Shown here: piece after piece, positions 1 to 8,502 of the stretch | Position numbering within the stretch: position 1 is the stretch's first letter | How the letters are laid out: each line of letters begins with the position of its first letter | Origin: Streptomyces iakyrus | GTDB lineage: Bacteria; Actinomycetota; Actinomycetes; Streptomycetales; Streptomycetaceae | NCBI RefSeq assembly: GCF_000717055.1 | Contig: NZ_JNXI01000008.1 | Coordinates: forward strand, 1 to 64,000 | Reading direction: 5' to 3' | DNA: 64,000 nt | Made by a program: the position numbers and the translations under genes | Notes under the pieces: model-generated | Told to the model about the DNA's origin: nothing | The model's input: only the letters and a program-made list of their open reading frames with translations | Database searches by the model: none

Positions 1-411
1 CCGTCACCGCCCTGTACGCCGTGCGCACCGAGCCCGGCGCCCGCGGCCACCTCGCCACCGCCACCGTCCGCTGGCTCGACCCGGAGACCCGCGACCCGCG
101 ACCGCGACCCGCACGAGGAGACCGGCGGCCTGGAGGCCGACGCCCTCCACGACTCCCTCTGAAGCGTGAGCCGCGGCCTGCGGACCGCCGCCACGGCCGT
201 CTACTTCGCCGAGGCCCTCGGCCGCGGTGACCGCGACCTGTCCGACGCCCCGCGGCTGGACGAACTCGCCGATCACGCCCACGACTTGGCCGACAGCACG
301 GAGAGCGAGGAGATCCTCCGGCTCGCCGAGGCGACCGACACCGCGCACCGCATGATGTGCCCCCCGCCCATTGACCCGGGCTTACTTATGAGTAAGTTGA
401 CTTCGGAGTAA
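1..411 (+). pseudogene. C-terminal remnant of a VWA-domain (YfbK-like) protein
   Basis: The translation resembles the C-terminal region of actinobacterial von Willebrand factor A proteins of the YfbK type: VTALYAVRTEPGARGHLATA and TVRWLDPETRD in one frame from base 3, then RDPHEETGGLEADALHDSL, AVYFAEALGRGDRDL and RLDELADHAHDLADSTESEE in another frame. The frame changes near 100-112, inside a run of repeated CGCGACC units that probably expanded. A TGA at 160-162 then interrupts the second frame where the family continues. Two lesions in one short stretch argue for a decayed gene. The N-terminal part lies outside the window, so the whole gene cannot be judged. The frame ends at 411. Confidence 0.7.
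381..396. promoter_or_regulatory. Operator-like palindrome upstream of acyl-CoA synthetase gene
   Basis: CTTACT-TATG-AGTAAG is a perfect 6-bp inverted repeat with a 4-bp centre. A weaker copy (ACT-TCGG-AGT, 400-409) follows directly. A TTGACT hexamer (397-402) lies between them and could be a -35 element, but no convincing -10 was found. The repeat sits about 60 bp before the acyl-CoA synthetase start. Similar TTACT/AGTAA palindromes are typical of TetR-type operators on fatty-acid genes in actinomycetes, so control by such a repressor is inferred. No TetR gene is in the window. Confidence 0.5.
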
Positions 412-456
412 GAAGATACGGCAGCACGTCAGCCTCATCCGCGACCGGGAGCCGTC

Positions 457-2382
457 ATGGGCGTACGCAAGGATCTGCAACGGGCGAAACACCGCACCGA
501 CCTGACGATCAGCACGAAGACCGAGACCGTCAGGGACGAGCGGGGCATCGTCCGCGAGGCCCGTACGGCTCCCCTCGCACCCCGCCCGACGACCGGCAGC
601 ATCGCCGACATCCCCTACACCAACGCGGCCGAGGCCCCCGACGCCGTGGTCCTGCGCCGCGAGCGGCACGGCCGCTGGCAGCCCGTCACCGCGGCGGCCT
701 TCGCCCGCGAGGTCACCGCCGTGGCCAAGGGCCTGATCGCGGCCGGCCTCGAACCGGGCGGCCGCGTCGCGGTGATGTCCCGCACCCGCTACGAGTGGAC
801 GGTCCTGGACTTCGCGATCTGGTCGGCGGGCGGCCAGACCGTCCCGGTCTACGCCACCTCCTCGGCCGACCAGGTGGAGTGGATCGTCCGCGACTCCGGT
901 GCCCGCCATGTGGTCACCGAGACCGCCGCGAACGCCGACACCGTCCTGACCGGTACGGCCGCCCACCCCGAGCCCCCGCGCGTCTGGCAGGTGGACGGCG
1001 GCGCCCTCGACGACCTCACCGCCCTCGGCCGGGACGTCCCCGACGAGGAGGTCACCAAGCGCCGCACCGCCCTGACCCCCGGCGCCACCGCGACCCTCTG
1101 CTACACGTCCGGCACCACCGGCCGGCCCAAGGGCTGCGTCCTCACCCACGCCAACCTGCACGCCGAGGCCGCCAACACCGTCGAACTGCTGCACCCCCTG
1201 TTCAAGGAGGTCACCGGCGAGACCGCCTCGACGCTCCTCTTCCTCCCGCTCGCGCACATCCTCGGCCGCACCCTGCAGATCGCCTGCCTGATGGGCCGCA
1301 TCGAGATCGGCCACTGCCCGAGCATCAAACCCGACGAACTCCGCCCGGCCCTCAGGGCGTTCCGCCCGACCTTCCTGGTCGGCGTCCCCTACCTCTTCGA
1401 GAAGATCCACGACACCGGCCGCGCCACCGCCGAGAAGCTCGGCCGCGGCGCCTCCTTCGACCGGGCCCACCGCATCGCCGTCCGTTTCGGCACGGCCCAC
1501 ATGAACCGGTTCCTGGACAAGGGCCCCGGGCCCGGGCCCGGCCTGCGCGCCGCGTGGGCCCTGTACGACCTGCTGGTCTACCGCCGCATCCGCAAGGAAC
1601 TCGGCGGCCGCGTGCGCTACGCCATCAGCGGCGGCAGCCCCCTCGACCGCGACCTGAACCTCTTCTTCTACGCGGCCGGCATCCTCATCTACGAGGGCTA
1701 CGGCCTCACCGAGACCACCGCCGCCGCCACCATCGTCCCGCCCCTGGCCCCCCGCCCCGGCACGGTCGGCCTCCCGGTCCCCGGCACCGCCGTCCGCATC
1801 GCCGACGACGGCGAGGTCCTCATCAAGGGCGGCATCGTCTTCGGCGCCTACTGGAACAACCCGGCCGCGACCGCGCAGGCCCTGGACGACGGCTGGTTCG
1901 CCACCGGCGACCTCGGTTCCCTGGACGAGCACGGCTACCTCACCATCACCGGCCGCAAGAAGGACATCCTCGTCACCACCGGCGGCAAGAACGTCTCCCC
2001 GGCCGTCCTGGAGGACCGCCTGCGCAGCCGCACGCCCGTCGGGCAGTGCCTCGTCGTCGGCGACAACCGCCCCTACGTCGCCGCCCTGATCACCCTCGAC
2101 CCGGAAGCACTCGCCCATTGGCTGGCGGTCCGCAAACTCCCCGCCGACACCCCGCTGTCCGAGCTGGTCCACGACGAACGCCTGCGCGCCGACGTACAGA
2201 AGGCGGTCGACCACGCCAACGAGGCCGTCTCGCGCGCCGAGTCGATCCGCGCGTTCACTCTCGTCGAGGGCGACTTCACCGAGGAGAACGGGCTGCTGAC
2301 CCCGTCCCTGAAGGTCAAGCGCCAGGCGGCGACGGCGGCATACGCGGACGTCATCGAGGCCCTGTACGCGAACAAACCCTGA
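457..2382 (+). CDS. Long-chain fatty-acid-CoA ligase (AMP-binding, FadD15-like)
   Basis: The 641-residue protein is a complete ANL-superfamily acyl-CoA synthetase, which activates fatty acids with ATP and CoA through an acyl-adenylate. The phosphate-binding motif CYTSGTTGRPKGCVLTH lies near residue 215. The adenylate-binding YEGYGLTETT (near 410), the ATPase motif GWFATGDLG (near 475) and the hinge/C-terminal TGRKKDILVTTGGKNVSP (near 500) follow in the usual order. Length fits the long FadD15/FAA1 branch. The ATG at 457 has GGGAG six bases upstream, and the first 35 or so residues are variable in the family. No membrane segment is seen; a cytosolic or membrane-peripheral location is expected. 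It stands alone with an operator-like palindrome in front. Confidence 0.93.
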   Translation: MGVRKDLQRAKHRTDLTISTKTETVRDERGIVREARTAPLAPRPTTGSIADIPYTNAAEAPDAVVLRRERHGRWQPVTAAAFAREVTAVAKGLIAAGLEPGGRVAVMSRTRYEWTVLDFAIWSAGGQTVPVYATSSADQVEWIVRDSGARHVVTETAANADTVLTGTAAHPEPPRVWQVDGGALDDLTALGRDVPDEEVTKRRTALTPGATATLCYTSGTTGRPKGCVLTHANLHAEAANTVELLHPLFKEVTGETASTLLFLPLAHILGRTLQIACLMGRIEIGHCPSIKPDELRPALRAFRPTFLVGVPYLFEKIHDTGRATAEKLGRGASFDRAHRIAVRFGTAHMNRFLDKGPGPGPGLRAAWALYDLLVYRRIRKELGGRVRYAISGGSPLDRDLNLFFYAAGILIYEGYGLTETTAAATIVPPLAPRPGTVGLPVPGTAVRIADDGEVLIKGGIVFGAYWNNPAATAQALDDGWFATGDLGSLDEHGYLTITGRKKDILVTTGGKNVSPAVLEDRLRSRTPVGQCLVVGDNRPYVAALITLDPEALAHWLAVRKLPADTPLSELVHDERLRADVQKAVDHANEAVSRAESIRAFTLVEGDFTEENGLLTPSLKVKRQAATAAYADVIEALYANKP

Positions 2383-2623
2383 ACTGCTCGTCAACGTGGA
2401 TTCTTCGTCGGGCCAGTGCTGATCCAGGGAGCGCTGGGCACCGAAGTCGCGGTGCCGATGAGGTCGACCGTGCCGGGGGCCTCGCCGTCGTCGGGGTCGC
2501 CGCAGGCGCAGTGCCTCTCCGTCCTTCGAACGGGTGAAGGTCCTCATCTCTGCGCAACCGCGGGAACCGGGTGCGTGTCCTGCACAGGCGACACCACCCG
2601 CTCAGCCATGGAGCCTGCTCTAG

Positions 2624-2820
2624 CGCAAGAACCTCGTCACGGCTGCCGCTGTTACGGCCGGCGCGCTGACCGCCCTGTCCTGCGTTCCCGCACACGCCTC
2701 CGAGTACAGCTCGGCGCTGAAGATCCGCGGAGTGCAGTACGACGCGCCGGGCTGGGACTCCAACAGCTGTTCCTCGGAGCAACACCCGCGAGGAGTACCT
2801 GGCGGTGAAGAACTACTCGT
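2624..2820 (+). pseudogene. Remnant of a secreted lamin-tail-domain protein
   Basis: One frame reads as a signal peptide followed by a mature start: KNLVTAAAVTAGALTALSCV, PAHASEYSSALKIRG, VQYDAPGWDSNSCSS. It then needs a shift near 2780 to continue as NTREEYLAVKNYSS. This is the N-terminal pattern of small secreted Streptomyces proteins with a lamin tail domain. There is no start codon in place: the codon before the lysine is CGC, preceded by TAG. The frame also breaks, and the downstream half is replaced by IS5-family sequence from about 2827. It is a dead fragment, and IS insertion may be what removed the 3' part. Confidence 0.55.
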
Positions 2821-2826
2821 CGCTTC

Positions 2827-3460
2827 GGGCTGTCGGGTGTGACGGCCTTCCGCCGGTTCACTGAGTGGACGGAGGCCCGGGTGTGGGCCAAGCTTCACCG
2901 CCTGGTCCTCGACGAACTTGGTGCCCGCGGCGATCTGGACTGGTCGCGGTGCGCGATCGACTCCGTCAGCGTCCGTGCTCTCAAAGGGGGCAGCTGACGG
3001 GACCGAATCCGACCGACCGCGGGAAGAACGGATCGAAAATCCACCTGATCGTCGACCGCCGGGGCCTGCCGCTGTCGATCGGCATCTCCACCGCGAACCT
3101 CCGTGACAGTCAGGCCCTCATCCCGCTGGTCCGCGGCATCCCACCCATCCGCTCCCGTCGCTGCCCGCGACGCCGGCGGCCGGGCAAGCTGCACGGTAAC
3201 AAGGGATACGACTGCCACCACCTGCGACGATGGCTCGCGTCCCGCGGCATCCGGCACCACCTTGCCCGCAAGGGCATCGAGTCGTCCCAGCGGCTGGGCC
3301 GGCACCGCTCGGCGGTGGAGCGGACCGTGTCCTGGCTGTCCGGCTGCCGCCGCCTGCACCGCCGCTACGAGCGCAAGCCGGAACACTTCCTTACTTTCAC
3401 AGCCATCGCCGCGACCCTCATATGTCACCGCCGACTGACCAAGTGAAATGACGTCTTAGG
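2827..3460 (+). mobile_element. 5'-truncated, frameshifted IS5-family insertion sequence
   Basis: Transposase homology starts as TAFRRFTEWTEARVWAKLHR and continues to DWSRCAIDSVSVRALKGG in one frame. After the GGGGG run near 2986 it resumes in another frame as LTGPNPTDRGKNGSKIHLIV, and runs to HRSAVERTVSWLSGCRRLHR and LICHRRLTK (stop near 3446). These are the DDE regions of IS5-family transposases of actinomycetes: the first Asp in CAIDSVSV, and the ERT..W block near the end. The segment AAGTGAAATGACGTCTTA just after the stop is probably the right terminal repeat. The left end and the first part of the transposase are missing, so the copy cannot move by itself. Confidence 0.75.
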
Positions 3461-3977
3461 CGGCATCGTGGATGACGAGCTTGAACTCGGCAAGGGTCAA
3501 CAAACGCGGGGTGGCATCGTTGTGCGTAACACGGAGCGCGACAGGGGTGCCCGGGACAACGAAGACGCCGTGGTTCTTGACGTAGTACTGGCCGCCGGGC
3601 GTCGGCGTGCGGTGCTCGGTCGCTGTGGTGTCGTTGGGGGTGGGTGTCAGGCCCAGCGGGTCACGGACGTACTGGTCGCGCAGCTCGGTGTAGCCGGCCG
3701 CGCCGCTGGCGGACTCCCACTGGATCATCGCGTGCAACTGGCCCCAGCCGGATTTAGACGGCCAGATCAGGCCGCTGCGGTCGTCCGTCGCCCAGTCACT
3801 CACCACGTAGCCGTCAGGCTGGACGGCCTGGTGCATCTCGTATCGGTCCGTCGATTTCGCCGCCCCGAAGGGGAACCGGACAATCTTGTACGCGGTTCCC
3901 GGCGAGATCAGCTGAGGTGTATCGACCTTGAGAGAGCAAACCTGCACTCCGGCCGCAACGCCACCATCCGTAGCCAT
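3456..3977 (-). CDS. Hypothetical protein, phage-tail-like character
   Basis: A 173-residue protein with good third-position G/C and no signal peptide or membrane segment. It begins MATDGGVAAGVQVCSLKVD and contains YKIVRFPFGAAKSTDRYEMH, a region rich in Trp, Gly and Asp (DWATDDRSGLIWPSKSGWGQ) and a C-terminal beta-rich stretch ending KLVIHDAA. I associate this pattern with uncharacterised Streptomyces proteins that occur near phage-derived genes, but this rests on memory and the function is unknown. It lies between IS5 and Tn554-type remnants and may be cargo of a lost element. The ATG at 3977 has only a weak upstream Shine-Dalgarno sequence. Confidence 0.6.
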   Translation of the reverse strand: MATDGGVAAGVQVCSLKVDTPQLISPGTAYKIVRFPFGAAKSTDRYEMHQAVQPDGYVVSDWATDDRSGLIWPSKSGWGQLHAMIQWESASGAAGYTELRDQYVRDPLGLTPTPNDTTATEHRTPTPGGQYYVKNHGVFVVPGTPVALRVTHNDATPRLLTLAEFKLVIHDAA

Positions 3978-4080
3978 ACTTCAACATTGCCCACGCTCAG
4001 CCGACGACATGCCAACGCCGATACAGCCCGACCCGCGCCACGCCCATGGTCGCCCACTGAGGGTCCCTTCCGTACGGAGG

Positions 4081-4702
4081 ATCGGCCCCCTCTTCCTGGC
4101 CCCCAAGATGAACCGGAACGCCGGCAAGCCCTACCCCGTCGAGCGAATCCACCAGACGCTGTCCGACTTCGCCCGCCGCCTCGGCATCCGCGACAGCGCC
4201 GGGCGGCTGGTCGACTTTGCCCGCACCCACCGATTCCGGCACACCAAGGCCAATTTCCTGCGCAATCGGAAGATCACCGCCGACGCCCGGGAACTGGCCA
4301 CCGACCCGCGCGACCTCTGGGTCATGCTGGAGCTCGACAAGCGCAGCGACCGGAACCTGCCCAACGGCCCGTGTCTGCTGCCGCCCCGTCATGCATGCGC
4401 GAAGGGGAGGCAACACCTGCCTGACCTGCGACAAGTTCGCCACGGACGCCACCTTCCTGCCCGCGACAGCGCACCGCCCAGCTCATCGACGAACGGCAGA
4501 ATGCGTTCACGGCCCGGACCGGGCAGCTGATGGGCGAGGACAACGTCTGGCTCGCCGGACGCCGTCAGGAACAGGACTCCCTCGGCCGCGTCATCCTCAA
4601 GCTGGAACAGACCCGCCTCGCCCACGGGCCCCGCAGTATGTCCGCGGGGTCGGCGTCGACGCCCGCAGCGACGCGATCACCCGTGGCCGGGACAAGAGGT
4701 GA
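4081..4702 (+). pseudogene. Broken Tn554-type tyrosine recombinase (TnpB-like)
   Basis: The 3' part of a transposon integrase is readable. It gives PLFLAPK, then GKPYPVERIHQTLSDFARRL and DFARTHRFRHTKA, which carries the catalytic HxxR. It then jumps directly to NFLRNRKITADARELATDPR, DLWVMLELDKRSDRNLPNGP and LLPPRHACA. The roughly 40 residues that should hold the second His and the catalytic Tyr (RYLGH..MT..YA) are missing, so the enzyme cannot be active. Further shifts near 4405 and 4490 are needed to recover GNTCLTCDKFATDATFLP, MGEDNVWLAGRRQEQDSLGR and the end DARSDAITRGRDKR. Its stop at 4700-4702 overlaps the start of the next gene, as in intact Tn554-like cassettes. Confidence 0.75.
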
Positions 4703-5129
4703 CCAGCATGCGCGGAAACCCCGACAACCTCCGCCAAGCCGCTGCCCGCAAGAGCGCCGCCGCCCAGGCCCGCGCGGAGAACGGCCTCCGGGAGATGCTC
4801 CGCCGCGGACAGCCCATCGCCTTCCGCGGCCTCGCCCAGACCGCCGACGTCTCGCTCGACTTCCTCTACCGGTCCGCCGAGATCCGCCGACGCGTCGAGC
4901 AGCTGAGGTCCCAGCAGCGAAACCATCCGCCACAGTCGGCTACGCAGCCGCCCGACGACTCTCCCAGCAGCGTCGTGCGCACCCTCACCGCCCAGCTCGC
5001 CGAGCTCAAGCGGCGCACCGCGACGAGGTCCAGGGCCTGCGGCAGACCCTCGAAGCCGCCCAGAGCGAGAACCTCGAACTGCGACGCTGCGTCGGTCCAC
5101 GGCACACCACCCGTCCCGCGACGTCCTGA
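4699..5129 (+). pseudogene. Frameshifted DUF6262 (TnpC-like) transposon accessory gene
   Basis: It starts GTG at 4699 (or ATG at 4708) and overlaps the stop of the integrase fragment by four bases. MRGNPDNLRQAAARKSAAAQ, then GLREMLRRGQPIAFRGLAQT and VSLDFLYRSAEIRRRVEQLR, match the small coiled-coil accessory proteins that follow Tn554-type integrases. After LTAQLAELKRR, near 5015-5020, the frame must change to read DEVQGLRQTLEAAQSENLEL before a stop near 5129. The coiled coil is thus split and the gene is probably inactive. It supports the reading that 4.1-5.1 kb is a dead Tn554-like element. Confidence 0.7.
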
Positions 5130-5155
5130 CGGCGATCTTCTACCGAAGGCCGGCC

Positions 5156-6235
5156 TCAGTGGGGCGCCGCGACCGCAGTGCCCCAGGCCCGCCCGACCTC
5201 GGCGGCCGGAAATGGCGTCCGCTTGCTCTCGGTGAGCAGGCGACGGGCGAACTCGCCGAAGACCACAGCAGCTCGGGAGTGCCGGTTGATGATCGAGGCG
5301 ATCTCGCGTGGGACGCCATCGGGCCGGTGGCCTGCATCCCACTCGCGCAGGAACGCCTCGTATTCCATCCCGCCGCACAGGCCATCGGGCAGGTGGTGGC
5401 GGAGCAGATGGCTCACAGTGTGGCAGCGGTCATACGCGAGGTGGTCGGAGAGGAACTCCGCCTCGGCCGCTGACAGTTCGAAGCCGGAACTCAGGGCGAG
5501 TCCGAAGTCCGCGAAGTACAGCAGCTGGCCGTCGGTCAGGACATTAGCGAAGTGGGCGTCGAAGTGAACGAGTCCGTGCGAGCTCATGAACGCGGTGCCG
5601 CGCGCCAGGGATTGCTCCACCCACGGGTACGGCGAGCTCTCCCCGCCCTCCGGCGCGGCGGTCCGGTAGTCGTGCAACCAGTCGCCGAGTGTCTGCGGGA
5701 CATGTTCCAGAAAGAGCACCAGGCTGGACGAAGACCGGCCGATAGCCTCCAGCCGCTCACGCACGGCCGATGACCCCTCCCAGTGCACGACCGCCCCGTC
5801 GATGCCCCCGAACTCGTCCGCGACCCCTTCGGGAGGGGAGTCGGGCAGGATGCGCCAGTGGTACATCAGCGGAAAGCCCTCGTACTCGTTCCCGAGGACC
5901 CAATTGGTGGTCATGATGTGCACGGCCAGCTCTCGCCAGGCCCCGAAACCCGCTGAGCCCACCCCGTACTGGTAGAACATCGGCAGTCCGAAGACGTTCG
6001 CCGTCGACCGCACGTTGTCCGGCTGCAACTCGGTGTCCGTCAGGGGCACCCGCTTGACGAACACCCGCGTGCCATCGATGTCCAGCTCCGCCGACCTGCC
6101 GCCGATGCCGGACCCGAGCGGATCGGCGGCGGCCACAACCTCACCGAGCCGACGGTCACTCAGCAGGGACAAGCGCGTGGCCACGGTCCCATACATAGCA
6201 AGCCGAACGGCATACCGCGGGTCCGGATGGTGCAT
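5156..6235 (-). CDS. Protein-kinase-fold protein (phosphotransferase-like)
   Basis: A 359-residue protein. The start ATG at 6235 is chosen because homologues as I recall them begin near RYAVRLAMYGTVATRL; the frame stays open upstream. Kinase-fold signs are a putative lysine in RVFVKRVPL (near 65-70), a catalytic loop reading GLVHFDAHFANVLTD (HFDxxxxN in place of HRDxxxxN) and DFG in LLYFADFGLALSSGFEL. The family occurs in Streptomyces as uncharacterised kinase-like proteins; its substrate is unknown and could be a small molecule. No membrane segment is predicted. It is flanked by mobile-element debris on both sides but is itself intact. Confidence 0.75.
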   Translation of the reverse strand: MHHPDPRYAVRLAMYGTVATRLSLLSDRRLGEVVAAADPLGSGIGGRSAELDIDGTRVFVKRVPLTDTELQPDNVRSTANVFGLPMFYQYGVGSAGFGAWRELAVHIMTTNWVLGNEYEGFPLMYHWRILPDSPPEGVADEFGGIDGAVVHWEGSSAVRERLEAIGRSSSSLVLFLEHVPQTLGDWLHDYRTAAPEGGESSPYPWVEQSLARGTAFMSSHGLVHFDAHFANVLTDGQLLYFADFGLALSSGFELSAAEAEFLSDHLAYDRCHTVSHLLRHHLPDGLCGGMEYEAFLREWDAGHRPDGVPREIASIINRHSRAAVVFGEFARRLLTESKRTPFPAAEVGRAWGTAVAAPH

Positions 6236-6464
6236 AGACGACTCCCTCGGTGCCCAGAACCAGGGCCTCGGCGCCCTCGCAGATCTGGTCGAGCCTATCC
6301 GCCGAGGCTGTAGGAGTAGGTACGCGAAGTCGCCCGGAACGCTGGCCCCCGGACGCCGCCTCAGACCATGACGCGCCCCTGGCACCGATCTCTCACGGAC
6401 GCGACCGTCAAGCGGCCTACCTGCACAAACAACACCCATTCACCCGCTTACCCCGGATACGCTG

Positions 6465-6686
6465 TGGACGCCCCGTTACGTCGACGACGCCGTCGCCCAG
6501 CTACCAAGCCGAAAGCCAAGCGATCCGCGAGGAGGACTTCACGCGCTCTCCTCTCTCAAGCACCGCGACCTGAACCTGCTCGACCGCTACAGCTTCACCG
6601 CCTCGACCCCGGCCGCCGGTGCCCTGCGCTCGCTGAGCGACGCGGACGCGCTCGAGCTGGACGAGGACGACGAAGGCGCGGACTGA
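6465..6686 (+). pseudogene. C-terminal fragment of a Tn3-family transposase
   Basis: The segment reads TPRYVDDAVAQL, then after a shift AESQAIREEDFTRSPLSS, then after another shift LKHRDLNLLDRYSFTAS and ALRSLSDADALELDEDDEGA to a stop at 6684-6686. The block of RYxD..VAQL, a hydrophobic region, SPLKHRxLNLLxRYSF and an acidic tail is the typical C-terminus of large Tn3-family TnpA proteins of actinomycetes. Only about 70 of nearly 1000 residues remain, in at least two frames. No 38-bp Tn3 terminal repeat was recognised downstream. Confidence 0.6.
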
Positions 6687-7049
6687 AAGCCCACATCGGG
6701 CGACGGGTGCATATCGGGTGGGCCGGGTGTTCGGAAATCGCAAGCGTCGGTAGGGGCGCTGATGTCAGTCAGCCTGGTATGTCCGACTAAGCCTTGATTG
6801 ATGGGGCCGACCTGGCGGCCTGCTCGATCTTCGCGCAGTGTGCCGCACGGGCTTCCTCGTCGATCCGCTCCTCGTGTGCAGGAAGGCCACCATCACGGTC
6901 CTGCCTCTCCTCAGAAGCCTGGTGACCGCAACCGCTGTGTGCACCATGAGGCCCTCGGCCCAGGTTGAGCGGGTCGCTTCATCGTCTCTAAGCGAGGTGG
7001 GTGCCCTACCGTGGGATCTCGCGGACTCCAGGTCGGCCGGTGCCTGCGA
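6687..7049. other. Intergenic stretch, no gene recognised
   Basis: The 363 bases between the Tn3 fragment and the 3' end of the P450 gene hold only short open frames without family resemblance or ribosome binding sites. Base composition is less biased than in neighbouring genes. It may be remnant transposon or decayed coding DNA; no structure could be supported. Confidence 0.5.
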
Positions 7050-8462
7050 TCAAGACGCTCCGAAGGCAAGGGCGAGTTTGTCCGGCTTGATGGTGATGGC
7101 CGTCTCCGCACGGGGCGGGCGGGAGACAAGGCGGAGACGGGGCCAGGCCTCCAGCAGGGTGGCGAGGATGATCTGCATTTCGACCCAGGCGAAGTTCTCC
7201 CCGATGCACTTGCGACGGCCGTCTCCGAAGGCGAAGAAGGAATCGCGGGTCGAGGGGGCACGACCGTAGGCCCAGCGGTCCGGGTCGAAGGTGGCCGGTT
7301 CGGGGAAGTGGGCGGGGTCGTTCTGGTGGAGGTAGGGGCTCCACACAACGTCGGCTCCCCGGGGGATCCGGTGTCCGCCGAGGTCGACGTCCCGGGTGGC
7401 CTTTCGGGTCACCATCCAGGCCGGCCCGTACTTGCGGACGGCTTCCTGGAGGACCTGCCGGGCGTAGGGGAGCTTGTCGAGGTCTTCCTGACACAAGGGC
7501 CGGCCGTCGCAGACGGCAGCGAGTTCGGCACGCAGACGCTGTTCGATGTCGGGGTGTCGGGTGAGCTCGTACAAGGTCCAGGCGAGGGCTGTGGCGGTGG
7601 TCTCGATCGCCGCGTTCATCAGGGTGATGGCTTCGTCTTGAAGTTGTCGGCGGGTGAACTGGTCCTCGGCCGCCATCAGGGTGTCGAACAGCCCGGCATG
7701 TTCATGCTCGGTCTCGGTCGGGTCCTTGTGGGGGCATCCCGCTGCTTCGGCCGGGTGGTGGACGTTGGCAGGGGGTGTGCTGGCCGACCGGGTGGAGCGG
7801 TGGTCGATGGCCTGGTCGATCACGGCGCGCAGACGGGCGATCCGGCGGTTGTGGGCTCGGTTCGCGGGCAGCGGGAGCCGGGTCACCCACGATGGCAGGA
7901 CGGTCTGCCGGATCGACTCCTTCATGAGCGGGGGCATGAGGGCGGTGAATTCCCCTTGCAGGTTCGCCGGGAAATCCGTGCCGAAGAGAGCGACGAGGAA
8001 CGCGGCGAGGGTGACGTCGTTCATGTTCGAGAACACGTCGAGGGCTTGATCCTCCTCCCATGCGCCGACCATGGACCTGGCCTGGTCGATCATGGCGGTG
8101 CGGCGCGTGGCGATATGGGCCTTGTTGAACATGGGCTGCATCAGGCGGCGGTTGCGCAGGTGGGCGTCGCCATCTGCGACCGTGGCCAGACCTTCACCGA
8201 AGACGCCCCGCAGGACGTCGAAGATCTTTCCGCCCTTGGCGAAGTGCGCTGCCTCGGTGACCAGTACGGTGCGGGTGAGCACAGGGTCGGTGACCACGTA
8301 CGCGGGGGTCGGCCCCAGACGTATGCGGACGACGCTGCCGTGTTCGCGCAGTGAGGTGATGAACGGCAACGGGGTTCGGATCAGGAGATGGGCATGCCCG
8401 ATCAGCGGGAGCCCCCCAGGCGCGGTCGGGACAGGGGCAACTGGGGTGGGTGAGGCAGTCAC
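7050..8462 (-). CDS. Cytochrome P450
   Basis: A 470-residue heme monooxygenase. The GTG at 8462 is chosen because GTGAGGAG lies upstream and the protein then begins with the proline-rich PTAPGGLPLIGHAHLL typical of bacterial CYPs. The I-helix has AAIETTATALAW (oxygen-activation threonines), the K-helix EAVRKYGPAWMVTR (ExxR), and the heme loop FAFGDGRRKCIGENFA (Cys about 419). The N-terminal part and I-helix recall terpene-oxidising CYPs of the pentalenene oxygenase type, but substrate cannot be assigned. No ferredoxin, reductase or terpene synthase is adjacent, so redox partners must come from elsewhere. No N-terminal membrane anchor is seen. Confidence 0.92.
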   Translation of the reverse strand: MTASPTPVAPVPTAPGGLPLIGHAHLLIRTPLPFITSLREHGSVVRIRLGPTPAYVVTDPVLTRTVLVTEAAHFAKGGKIFDVLRGVFGEGLATVADGDAHLRNRRLMQPMFNKAHIATRRTAMIDQARSMVGAWEEDQALDVFSNMNDVTLAAFLVALFGTDFPANLQGEFTALMPPLMKESIRQTVLPSWVTRLPLPANRAHNRRIARLRAVIDQAIDHRSTRSASTPPANVHHPAEAAGCPHKDPTETEHEHAGLFDTLMAAEDQFTRRQLQDEAITLMNAAIETTATALAWTLYELTRHPDIEQRLRAELAAVCDGRPLCQEDLDKLPYARQVLQEAVRKYGPAWMVTRKATRDVDLGGHRIPRGADVVWSPYLHQNDPAHFPEPATFDPDRWAYGRAPSTRDSFFAFGDGRRKCIGENFAWVEMQIILATLLEAWPRLRLVSRPPRAETAITIKPDKLALAFGAS

Positions 8463-8502
8463 GGCCTTGACGCTCCTCACTGTCAGGGTTGATACGACCG
8501 AG

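Noticed and set aside
382..2547. Very long minus-strand open frame opposite the acyl-CoA synthetase gene
   Set aside because: Its translation is Gly/Arg/Val-rich low-complexity typical of the antisense of a GC-rich gene; the plus-strand product has all ANL motifs.
3456..5129. Intact prophage or integrative element
   Set aside because: The integrase and accessory gene are broken and only one phage-like hypothetical gene is present; no att repeats or packaging genes seen.
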